Shown here: positions 33,892-41,589 of the stretch, one piece after another
Layout: each line of letters opens with the position of its first letter
Numbering within the stretch: the first letter of the stretch is position 1
From: a delta proteobacterium ML8_F1
Lineage (GTDB): Bacteria > Bacillota > Clostridia > Peptostreptococcales > Acidaminobacteraceae
Reading direction: 5' to 3'
DNA length: 64,000 nucleotides
Assembly: GCA_002029975.1 (NCBI GenBank)
Contig: LQBE01000027.1
Location: 9,891 to 73,890 of the forward strand
The notes under the pieces: model-generated
What the model saw: the letters and a program-made list of their open reading frames with translations, nothing else
Databases searched by the model: none
What the model was told of the DNA's origin: nothing
Translations under genes and position numbers: made by a program

Positions 33892-34935
33892 CTATTTTCC
33901 GCAGGCCTTGGCCAACTCAGACAAAGCCGGATGAACCAGTTTGCCTTCTTCCATAATCAACTCCCCGTCAAGCCAAACGGAAGAATTGAGACAGATGCCA
34001 TCGGCGTGGGAAGCGGCATCCCGAAAAGCTCCTTCAAACATAGGTCCCTGGTAGCCGAATCCCCACTCCGTACTGCCCCATACCCGTTCATCCTCGGTAC
34101 AGAGGCCCGTCAATTGAGACCCTGGGTTGAAACCATAGCAAACATGGGCCACATTGTACATCCTGGAATCTCCGAGTTTTTCCAGCCAGTTCTTGACCGC
34201 CTTGGCCTCTGCCTGACCCTGGATGTCCACGATGACCCCCTTCTCCACCACCAGTCTGATGGGATGGGCCAGCACCCCCAGATCTGCCTCACCGCCACCT
34301 GAGAAAGAGCCGTCAAAAACAATGACCCCATTGATGCTTTCCTCTATGGGGGCCCAGCCAATCTGTCCGATGAGAAAATGAGGGCCCGGGGTTTCCGCCG
34401 TCAATTCGTTGGTCACCGGTCGGTCCGGGTGGTTTTCAAAACTGATATCCGTCCCCGCCGGGTTGGTGATTCTCATTTTTTTTGCATGCTTGGTCATGGC
34501 CACCACCTTGTTTTGAAAGGCCACTTGGGCCACCATGTTGATTTTTCCAATGCACCTGACCACCCGGTCTGTATCCAGTCCCCCCAGGAAGAGGTTTCTG
34601 GTTCTACCGTTGGCCATGGCCACCTCCCAGGGCGAGGAGTAGAGCAACCACTGGTTGTTGAATTCAATCCAGGCATCCGTAGCAGAAACAGCCGCCTTCA
34701 ATGCGTCCGGCAAACCGGGGTCTGCCAGTTTTCCATAACCCTCCGGCGTCGAATGCCAGGCCACCATAACCTTGCCCCCCAGAGCCTCTGCCGCCTTGGC
34801 GGTTTCCTCTGCCACCCGCCAGTCATTGATGGAATCAACGGTAATCAACACACTTTCACCAGGCTTCACCTTTATCATGTCCCTGACTATGATATAGGCC
34901 GCCCGTGCCAGTTCCAAATCCTTGCCTATTGGCAT
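33892..34935 (-). CDS. M29-family metalloenzyme (aminopeptidase II / NicX-like)
   Basis: 347 residues from ATG at 34935 after AAGGAGGAATTGAAC; the frame extends to 34983 without a better start. The N-terminus (ARAAYIIVRDMIKVKPGESV) and the central segment (KKMRITNPAGTDISFE) place it in the leucyl aminopeptidase/aminopeptidase T group (COG2309). That group also contains the dihydroxypyridine dioxygenase NicX. At 347 residues it is shorter than classical M29 peptidases (~410; compare 60081-61316). The late segments GFGYQGPMFEGAFRDAASHA and DGICLNSSVWLDGEL are likely metal-site regions. Linked to the NCS1 permease and PucR, it could act on a nitrogen heterocycle product instead of peptides; that is inference. 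Confidence 0.72.
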   Translation of the reverse strand: MPIGKDLELARAAYIIVRDMIKVKPGESVLITVDSINDWRVAEETAKAAEALGGKVMVAWHSTPEGYGKLADPGLPDALKAAVSATDAWIEFNNQWLLYSSPWEVAMANGRTRNLFLGGLDTDRVVRCIGKINMVAQVAFQNKVVAMTKHAKKMRITNPAGTDISFENHPDRPVTNELTAETPGPHFLIGQIGWAPIEESINGVIVFDGSFSGGGEADLGVLAHPIRLVVEKGVIVDIQGQAEAKAVKNWLEKLGDSRMYNVAHVCYGFNPGSQLTGLCTEDERVWGSTEWGFGYQGPMFEGAFRDAASHADGICLNSSVWLDGELIMEEGKLVHPALSELAKACGK

Positions 34936-34965
34936 GTTCAATTCCTCCTTGAATTTATAATTGTA

Positions 34966-34983
34966 GGCAAACCTGCTGCCCAA
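34966..34983 (-). promoter_or_regulatory. Possible sigma-54 promoter of the NicX-like/permease operon
   Basis: On the minus strand TTGGGCAGCAGGTTTGCC keeps GGCA and TTGC with the invariant 12-base spacing, but the -24 element departs from TGGCAC. The predicted start is about 20 bases before the gene. A competing sigma-A -10 (TATAAT near 35052-35057) lies farther upstream without a clear -35. Confidence 0.4.
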
Positions 34984-35094
34984 TCTGGTCTCTTCAGCCG
35001 AGGGAACTTCCCTCCTCGATTTGCGAATCTTTTGAATATTCTCTCATTTGTATTATAAGTCAGATTAATCCTCGAAACTGCTGGAAAACCACTC

Positions 35095-35134
35095 AAAAAA
35101 GACTGGGTTTTCTGTGCTTAAGCACAACCCAGTC
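35095..35134 (-). terminator. Terminator of the pucR-type gene
   Basis: On the minus strand GACTGGGTT (35126-35134) pairs with AACCCAGTC (35101-35109), with an inner GTGCTTAAGCAC palindrome, and is followed by TTTTTT (35095-35100). Confidence 0.9.
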
Positions 35135-35169
35135 TCAATATTTCCAAGTCAAAGTATGAACACACCGAT

Positions 35170-36858
35170 TTAGTCACTTTCGAAATTCATTTGGTACAAG
35201 CTCAGAATCAACTTGTAATTGGTCTTGAAGGGTTCCACAAAGGGGTCCGCTTTGAAAATACGCTTGATCTTATCCCTCCGGTAACGGATGGTATTCCGGT
35301 GGATGTGAAGTTTTTCAGCAATCTCCCTGTAGTTTTCATCCGTCATCAGAAGAACGAAGGAGTCATAGAGGTCGGTACCCTTCTCCTGATCATGGTCTTT
35401 GAGGAGGCGAATCTGGCCCACGACATACCGCTGAAGCTCCTTGTCCCGGACCAGTTTGTCCAGGAAATAGAACATCAGTACATTGTCAATCCCCACCGGC
35501 AGGCCGTCATACTTGAGTTTTTCCAAAACCTCTGTGGTTTTCAGGGCCTTGTGATAACTCTCCCCAAGATCCATGGCCTGCTCGGAATAACTGCCGAAAC
35601 CCGCTATAAACCTGCCCCGGCCGTCAAAATCTTTGAAAATTTTCCTGAGATTCTCTCCCAAAACCCTGGCCCTGGCTGCCACAGCCTCCCTCTCATCCTC
35701 TCCATGGAGGAAAATCACCAGCCCCTTTTCCGTTTCAAAGAACACATTCTCCCCGTGGTCCCGGGCCACTATCCGCCGAACCTGTCTCCCCACTTCCTCC
35801 CAGGTGAAGGAAGAAAATCCCGGAGCAAAGAGCAATCGCGCCACCATCACCATTTTTTTCAGTCTCAAATCCCAACCGAATTTCCGGGCAGCCGCCAGGA
35901 GGGCTTCATTGGTCTTGAACTGGCCCATCAGCATTTCCATGAGAAAATCTTCCTTTTTCCTGGCCTCCGCCCCTTCCACCGCCGCACGATTCATCAGGAT
36001 GGTAGCAAAGGCCGTGATGGCCTGGCCGATGGCAATGTTCTCCAGGGTCGTCAACCCCGCGCTTTCCATCACCAACAGAACACCATAAAACTGCCTTCCG
36101 AAGGCTATGGGCCACAGGGTCACCTGCCCGAAGGACTCTTCCACCTCAAGAACCCGGCAATCGAAGAGCAGCCTGCGGCTTTCTTGCTCCAGAAGGATGC
36201 CAATATCCTTTTCCCGCTTCAACAACTGCCTTCCCTCATGGTCCTGGGCATACTCCGACACCAGTTGAAACCGGGCATTCACAATCCTGACAGGCCGATT
36301 AAGAATTCCCGACAGCTCCCGGGACACCTTGCTGATATCATTGCCTGCGAAAACAATATTGCTTAGTTTTTCATGCACCTCAATGGTATAGTGGAGGTTT
36401 TTGGTTTCCCGACTGATGAGTTCCTCCAGGATAGGAAAAATCACCTCGATGTATGCGATTTCCTCCGGTAGGAGAATCACCGGCAAAGCCAGCTGGTCGG
36501 CCCTTTCAAGAAAGGACTTCGGCAACTCCTTCATGTAGGTCTGGGCATAACAGATTACCAGGGCAGCGGACCGGTTGGCCGCCATGGATTCCAGCATCTT
36601 GATCTGCTTGTCCACGTCATCCCGGATGTTGAAGAAGGTAGTCAACCATATTTCGTTCCCCTTGAACCACTTCTCTGCCTCCGGCACCTCGATGACACTG
36701 ACGTTTTTAACAACGTTCTCAAGACCGCTGTGACCTGCCACCACCCGGCCCATACGCAGTCCTCCGATTCCAAGGGCCTCTCTGACGGTGATATGCTCCA
36801 GACCGGCATTCACTATCCCGCAGCCAGGATCCCTGCCGCTTTCATCATTCTTTCCCAT
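35170..36858 (-). CDS. PucR-family transcriptional regulator
   Basis: 562 residues from ATG at 36858, with GGAAGG seven or so bases upstream; a frame up to 36930 lacks a ribosome site. Residues ~20-150 form the PucR purine-catabolism N-terminal domain (TVREALGIGGLRMG, then EVPEAEKWFKGNEIWLTTF). A GAF-like/GGDEF-like middle part follows (~170-460). The C-terminal PucR helix-turn-helix is REIAEKLHIHRNTIRYRRDKI near residue 525. PucR proteins sense purine breakdown products and activate purine or allantoin genes. Monocistronic and followed by a terminator; it faces the NicX-like/permease unit and lies about 5 kb from the purine operon, the two plausible targets. Confidence 0.9.
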   Translation of the reverse strand: MGKNDESGRDPGCGIVNAGLEHITVREALGIGGLRMGRVVAGHSGLENVVKNVSVIEVPEAEKWFKGNEIWLTTFFNIRDDVDKQIKMLESMAANRSAALVICYAQTYMKELPKSFLERADQLALPVILLPEEIAYIEVIFPILEELISRETKNLHYTIEVHEKLSNIVFAGNDISKVSRELSGILNRPVRIVNARFQLVSEYAQDHEGRQLLKREKDIGILLEQESRRLLFDCRVLEVEESFGQVTLWPIAFGRQFYGVLLVMESAGLTTLENIAIGQAITAFATILMNRAAVEGAEARKKEDFLMEMLMGQFKTNEALLAAARKFGWDLRLKKMVMVARLLFAPGFSSFTWEEVGRQVRRIVARDHGENVFFETEKGLVIFLHGEDEREAVAARARVLGENLRKIFKDFDGRGRFIAGFGSYSEQAMDLGESYHKALKTTEVLEKLKYDGLPVGIDNVLMFYFLDKLVRDKELQRYVVGQIRLLKDHDQEKGTDLYDSFVLLMTDENYREIAEKLHIHRNTIRYRRDKIKRIFKADPFVEPFKTNYKLILSLYQMNFESD

Positions 36859-36976
36859 ATGCCCTTCCTTCCTCGGCGCCGTCCATCTCAAGTATCCACC
36901 GTCATCCCAGTCCGCCTTTGCAGGTTTCATACCCTTGACCTCAGATATATACTCACAAAGGGTCTCAAAACTTCAA

Positions 36977-37000
36977 TGCCCCCCGTAATCACGGGGGGCA
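36977..37000 (-). terminator. Hairpin after the GHL10-amidase gene
   Basis: TGCCCCCCGT (36977-36986) pairs with ACGGGGGGCA (36991-37000) over a four-base loop. The following T-tract on the minus strand is weak (GAAGTTTTG), but the stem is very stable. Confidence 0.65.
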
Positions 37001-37035
37001 TCCTTCCCTTGTATCAACTGACACTTCAAAGCAGC

Positions 37036-39903
37036 CTATCTGAAATAGTCCAGGATCCCCTGGGACAGGGCCTCCGCCAGGTCATTCTGGCCCTCGGGAC
37101 TTTCCAGATAGTCGAATTCTATGGGGTTGACCATAAAGCCCATTTCCACCAGGAAGGTGGGGGCCCAGGTGCCCCTGACCACATAGAAATTACTGATACT
37201 TTCCCCCCTAGAAGGTCTCTTGAGGGTTCCCACCGCCTGGTTCAAAACCGATTGCGCCGCGGACTTGGCAAAGGAATTGATATAATGCACCGAGAAACCC
37301 TTCACCTGGTTGATGTCCCTGTCCAGGGCCACGCTGTTGGCATGCACAGAGATGAACAGGTCCGGCTTGACATTCATGGAAGCATTGAGGCGATCCTCCA
37401 GACTCAGGTAGGTATCCTGGCTTCTGGTCATGACGACCCTTGCACCGAGGGCTTCGAGTTTGCTCTTTAGAATCTCCCCAGTGGCAAGATTCACTGCTTT
37501 TTCAGGATAGAGGTTCCGGGTGATGCCAAAGGCGCCGGGATCCGAACCCCCGTGTCCCGGATCCACCATGACCGTGATGCCGGCAAGAGGTTTTGCCCCA
37601 GCAGAGGCCTTGACGGGTTTTTTCACCTGGAGGACAATCCCCTCATCGGTTTTTTCAACCAAAAATCCTGAAAAGGTCTCGGGATTCCTGATCTTGAAAT
37701 CGATATGAAGATCCTCCCCCTCCAGGGTCCCTTCGGCGCTTTCAATAATCCGGCTTCCGGAAACATCAGGGGTGACGGCCCGGGACACATCCTGGATTCT
37801 GAGGGTCAGAATCCCCCCGGCATAGCTGGCCACCGCCACAGGGGAATGCTCCAGGGCAAAGCTCAGGCTTTCAAAGCGCTCACCCGGGGCAAAGCTGATT
37901 TCTCCAACTTCCCCAGGCCCGTAGGTCGTATCATAAAAGAGGGTCACATCCTCCTTTTTCACCCAGTTTCCCATGGAAAGCTTCAGGTAGTCCCCCAGCA
38001 TGTAAACAACCCGGTCCTCCATCCCCTCGGTGAGGATGAAGCTGGACCCGCCGCTTCCCCCGGCCTGGAAGTAGGTGTCAATCCAGTCTCCCTTGACCCG
38101 GGCCATCAGGGGCGAATCCTGGCCGATGACCAGGACACCGCCCTTGCCGGTAGCGGTATCGGTGGTTCCCTGGTAGGCCATGGTATAGGTCACATTGCCG
38201 AGAGAAGTGACTTTTCCCCTGCTTCCTGACGGAAAGGGAATCACGCCGCTGAAGTTTGTGTAGTAGATTCCCTCCGGATACTCATAGCTGGTGGCCGGGG
38301 TCAGGGTGACCGTCTTGCTGCCAAGGGTGGCCGTCACCGTCGCTCCGATGGGCGCATTGATTCCCACACTGAGGGCAGAACCCGGAGTCCCCATGGTCAT
38401 GGTGGCCGGCAGGGCCGTAGTCTGGCTCAGGGCCGCCCTGTCATACCGGGTGGGCTCCCAGGTACTAGTCGTCTTGGTAATCACCCGGGTCACACTCTGA
38501 CCCTTCTGGGTGAAGGTGAAGCGGTTGATTCCCTTGTCCAGTGTGACAAAGGCTCCAAAATACCCCTTTTCACTTCGGTTCAAGACCTCTTTCCCGTTGA
38601 GGTAGAGGGGGGTCTTGGGGTCGGATACCCCCGTGAAAAAATAGCCGCTTCCCGAGGTGGTCAAGTCCTCAAGAGGATTGGTGATTTCAAGACCGCCGCT
38701 CACTGCAGGGACAAACAATTCCTGGGGGCTGTCATTGTGGTAATGGGTGATTGCCTCCCTGAGCCCCGGCAGCGCCATGATGGTCCCATAGCGGAAGTGG
38801 ACACTGCCTGTGACCTCGGGCTTGGTCTCATTATACGCCAGCTGGCGGACAATCTCCTCCTCAGTAGACCAGGGACCCGTCGCGGTGGAGCCGACCTTGT
38901 AGTCTGCCAGACCGATATACAGCTTGACGCCGGTATCCCTGACCACCTCGCTCCACCAGTCCACCAGGGTTTTGTACTCGGCGATTTCAAAGCCGATATT
39001 CCAGTAGATCTGCGGATTGATATAGTCCAGATACCCCTCCTTGACCCACAGCCGGGTGTCGGCATAGTGGGCGGAGTAGGACTGGTTTCCCCGGGTCGCC
39101 GAACCCAGGGGACTGTAGGAATCATTGGCCCAGATGCCAAAGGGACTGATGCCGAAGGCAACCGACGGGTCAAGGCGGTTAATGGTCTTCTGGACCATTT
39201 TCACCATTTCAGTGACATTGTCCCGACGCCAGTCGTGGATACTGCTGTAGCCCTTGCCATAGGCGGCAAAGGTTTCAGCATCATCGAATTCCGTGGTGGG
39301 ATAAAAGTAGTCGTCAAAGTGGATGCCGTCTACATCATAACCGCTTACAATCTCCATCACCCCCGCTGAAACGATGCTCCGGGACATGGGCTGGCCTGGA
39401 TCAAAATAAAGATTGTCCCCGTAGCGCTTGACCAGATGGGGATATTTTCTCGCCAGATGGTCCTCGGCGACCTTGGCCCAGGGATCCCCAGAGCCCGCAG
39501 TGATCCGGTAGGGATTGATCCAGGCATGGAGTTCAATGTCCCGCTTGTGGGCCTCCTCAACCCAGAATTCCAGAGGGTCGAAGCCTCCGGTGGGGGCCTT
39601 GTCCGTTTCCCCTGTGAGATAGGCGGACCAGGGGAAATAGGTGGAATCGTAAAAAGCATCGCCCGAGGGTCTCACCTGGAGAAACACAGCGTTGAAACCC
39701 ATGGCGTCTACATTGTCTAAAATTTCAATGGCCTCGGCCTTTAAAGAGGCACTGTCCACCGTTGGCGATCTGGGATAGTCCAGGTTGAGCACCGTAGCCA
39801 CCCAGATGCCGCGCAGCTCTTCGTAGCTGCCTCCCAGAGCAAAAGTCGGCAAACTGGTCAGCAGGATCAATAGGACAATTAAAACACTCAAACTTTTCTT
39901 CAT
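37036..39903 (-). CDS. Secreted GHL10/DUF187 glycosidase fused to N-acetylmuramoyl-L-alanine amidase
   Basis: 955 residues from ATG at 39903, AGGAGAGG upstream. Signal peptide ~1-25. Residues ~28-400 are a GHL10 (YngK/DUF187) TIM-barrel hydrolase (RGIWVATVLNLDYP, then FNAVFLQVRPSGDAFY, then DVDGIHFDDYFYP). The middle ~400-760 holds beta-rich linker domains. The C-terminal ~175 residues are an Amidase_3 zinc amidase (VMVDPGHGGSDPGAFG, then ARVVMTRSQDTYLSLEDRL, then LFISVHANSV, then a final VEMGFMVNP). GHL10 proteins act on stem-peptide-free glycan strands, so one chain can first strip peptides and then cut the bare glycan. Likely in wall remodelling or sporulation/daughter-cell separation. Single gene. 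Confidence 0.88.
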   Translation of the reverse strand: MKKSLSVLIVLLILLTSLPTFALGGSYEELRGIWVATVLNLDYPRSPTVDSASLKAEAIEILDNVDAMGFNAVFLQVRPSGDAFYDSTYFPWSAYLTGETDKAPTGGFDPLEFWVEEAHKRDIELHAWINPYRITAGSGDPWAKVAEDHLARKYPHLVKRYGDNLYFDPGQPMSRSIVSAGVMEIVSGYDVDGIHFDDYFYPTTEFDDAETFAAYGKGYSSIHDWRRDNVTEMVKMVQKTINRLDPSVAFGISPFGIWANDSYSPLGSATRGNQSYSAHYADTRLWVKEGYLDYINPQIYWNIGFEIAEYKTLVDWWSEVVRDTGVKLYIGLADYKVGSTATGPWSTEEEIVRQLAYNETKPEVTGSVHFRYGTIMALPGLREAITHYHNDSPQELFVPAVSGGLEITNPLEDLTTSGSGYFFTGVSDPKTPLYLNGKEVLNRSEKGYFGAFVTLDKGINRFTFTQKGQSVTRVITKTTSTWEPTRYDRAALSQTTALPATMTMGTPGSALSVGINAPIGATVTATLGSKTVTLTPATSYEYPEGIYYTNFSGVIPFPSGSRGKVTSLGNVTYTMAYQGTTDTATGKGGVLVIGQDSPLMARVKGDWIDTYFQAGGSGGSSFILTEGMEDRVVYMLGDYLKLSMGNWVKKEDVTLFYDTTYGPGEVGEISFAPGERFESLSFALEHSPVAVASYAGGILTLRIQDVSRAVTPDVSGSRIIESAEGTLEGEDLHIDFKIRNPETFSGFLVEKTDEGIVLQVKKPVKASAGAKPLAGITVMVDPGHGGSDPGAFGITRNLYPEKAVNLATGEILKSKLEALGARVVMTRSQDTYLSLEDRLNASMNVKPDLFISVHANSVALDRDINQVKGFSVHYINSFAKSAAQSVLNQAVGTLKRPSRGESISNFYVVRGTWAPTFLVEMGFMVNPIEFDYLESPEGQNDLAEALSQGILDYFR

Positions 39904-40141
39904 TATAGGTTCACCTCTCCTTGTCCCCATTATACCTTGAAGAGGCCCTTCGGCAGTTTAAAATTTCGTGACATTTCCTCAGAGTTCCCTGTCCGGCACG
40001 GTATATATAGTGCGTTTTTTTGTAATTTTAACATCTGTTTTACTCACCTGAGCTGAATCATGTGTTAAGCTTATAAAGATGGCTATAAAATAGCGAAAGA
40101 AACCTCTATATGATAATCAATCTCATCAAGGAGTGGATCGC
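39904..40141. other. Intergenic region with divergent starts
   Basis: 238 bases between the GHL10-amidase and the pseudopilin, AT-rich. Candidate -10 hexamers are TATAAA at 40095-40100 (plus strand) and TATAAT at 39931-39936 (minus strand). No convincing -35 partners, RNA gene or ORF were seen. Confidence 0.4.
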
Positions 40142-40498
40142 ATGCCGGTTCTAAAGGAAAAAAAGGGCTTCACCCTCATAGAACTCACCCTCGTCATTGC
40201 CATAGTGGGTATCATGCTGGCCGCCGCATCCCCCCGCTTTCTAGGCTTCCTTGACCGTACCCGGACCTTGACGGACCATATAAACCTCCGAACCCTCAAC
40301 ACCGCCACCTTCGCCCTGTGCCTCCCCTGCCAAAATGAGCCTCCAGTCCCCGGGGACCACCCTGAAAAGGAACAGGTCCTGATGCAGACCCTTGTGGAAA
40401 AGGATCTGCTGTCCAGGACCATTGAACCGGTTTCAGACCAGGGCCGCTTTTTCTTTGATGCCGATGCAGGCCTGTGGCGGTACGAATTCATCAAATAA
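40142..40498 (+). CDS. Solitary type IV pilin-like (pseudopilin) protein
   Basis: 118 residues from ATG at 40142 (MPVLKEKKGFTLIELTLVIA), with AAGGAGTGG about eight bases upstream. The prepilin peptidase site KKG/FTLIE and the following 20-residue hydrophobic helix are textbook class III/IV prepilin, including the Glu at mature position +5. The soluble part is short (~85 residues) with two cysteines in a CLPC motif. No prepilin peptidase, assembly ATPase or other pilin lies nearby. It may be a minor pilin of a distant Tfp/competence system. Ends at a strong terminator. Confidence 0.88.
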   Translation: MPVLKEKKGFTLIELTLVIAIVGIMLAAASPRFLGFLDRTRTLTDHINLRTLNTATFALCLPCQNEPPVPGDHPEKEQVLMQTLVEKDLLSRTIEPVSDQGRFFFDADAGLWRYEFIK

Positions 40499-40518
40499 CT
40501 CAAGGAAACCTGCTATTT

Positions 40519-40554
40519 AAAGCGATACGGCCAAAAAACCGTATCGCTTTTCTA
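40519..40554. terminator. Terminator between the pseudopilin and the convergent nitroreductase
   Basis: AAAGCGATACGG (40519-40530) pairs with CCGTATCGCTTT (40539-40550), loop CCAAAAAA, followed by TTC on the plus strand and by AAA/TTT flanks on the other. The arm abuts the nitroreductase stop codon. Confidence 0.85.
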
Positions 40555-41355
40555 GTATCTGTAGCTCAGAATATACTCATAGGGCCCCCGGGGAGGATGT
40601 TTCTCCACCTCCAGCCCACCGGTAATTCCAAGGGCCTCCGCCCCGAGCTCGAAATGGGCCATGGCAATCCCGATGTCCAGGTACCGGGTGGCTGACTTCG
40701 CCACATAAAAATGCACCCTGGCCCTGTCCTCTTCCAGAAGAAGCCGCCAGGGCTGGCCATTCCTTCCCGAGGGAGCCCGGGAAACCCCTTCAAGGACCTC
40801 TGAAAAAATCCCCCCATAGGTCTCTTCGTCATAGGGCGTGTCAAAATCACCCGTAAAAACCCACTGCTTGAAAGAAAGCCGCCTCGAAGCCCCTGAAAGG
40901 ATCTTGAAGGTCCTGTCCACCAGGGTCTTTTGGTTTTTTTTGAGGCCTACCGGCGTGACCGCGGCGAGGCGTGAGCCCTCCTCCCCAGGCATAAACCGGG
41001 CAAAATCCCCGGGACGATAGGTCCCGGCGATCCAGCAGGTGCCAAAACCAAGGGCAGTGATGAAAAGGACCAGCTGTTCAAGCCCAAAGCCCAGGTCCAC
41101 CAGAGCCTCCCGGGTTCCTGAGCAGCTCCCGAGGATATAGGCGGGAGCATGGCGGACCACCCCGAAGGTGGCCTTTGGCCCCAGGGTTTCCCCCGAAATC
41201 AGCCGGAGGCTAATCCCCTGGGCAAAGGGCCCCCCGGTCGCCATGATCCGATTGGCCTCTGTGCTAATGACCCGGACCTGATTCGGGGAAAGGGGTCCCT
41301 CCTGGAAGGTTCTCACCGACTCCCTGGCAGCCATGGCCTTCATTACATCATACAT
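40552..41355 (-). CDS. Nitroreductase-family protein (putative TM nitroreductase type)
   Basis: 267 residues from ATG at 41355 with GGAGGAAGG upstream. The N-terminal half has AARESVRTFQEGPLSPNQV and GFGLEQLVLFITALGFGTCWIAG, and the C-terminal half repeats a nitroreductase motif (VSRAPSGRNGQPWRLLLEE, then YLDIGIAMAHFELGAEALG). This double layout is that of the single-chain putative TM nitroreductase family. It would bind FMN and reduce small electrophiles with NAD(P)H; substrate unknown. Single gene, convergent with the pseudopilin and divergent from the purine operon. Confidence 0.83.
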   Translation of the reverse strand: MYDVMKAMAARESVRTFQEGPLSPNQVRVISTEANRIMATGGPFAQGISLRLISGETLGPKATFGVVRHAPAYILGSCSGTREALVDLGFGLEQLVLFITALGFGTCWIAGTYRPGDFARFMPGEEGSRLAAVTPVGLKKNQKTLVDRTFKILSGASRRLSFKQWVFTGDFDTPYDEETYGGIFSEVLEGVSRAPSGRNGQPWRLLLEEDRARVHFYVAKSATRYLDIGIAMAHFELGAEALGITGGLEVEKHPPRGPYEYILSYRY

Positions 41356-41429
41356 CCCATCACCTTCCTCCTACTTTCTTGATACCGCTTGGGCCCGGAA
41401 TCAAACAAAAACCCCTGCTTTTATAACTG

Positions 41430-41450
41430 TTTTACAACTAAACTGTAAAA
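41430..41450. promoter_or_regulatory. Inverted repeat upstream of the purine operon
   Basis: TTTTACA (41430-41436) and TGTAAAA (41444-41450) flank a seven-base spacer. A good -10 (TATAAT, 41502-41507) with no recognisable -35 lies downstream, as expected for an activator-dependent promoter. The repeat may be an operator for PucR or another regulator. The rest of 41356-41589 holds no gene. Confidence 0.4.
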
Positions 41451-41589
41451 AAATTATAGTGTCTTCAGCCAAACACCTACACGCTTATGAACAAGTCATA
41501 GTATAATAGAAAGCAGAAGAACAGTTTTTACACAGTCCCGCGACCTGGGCTGCCAGGGAACAAAGCCACCACTATCAAGGAGGTCCGCT

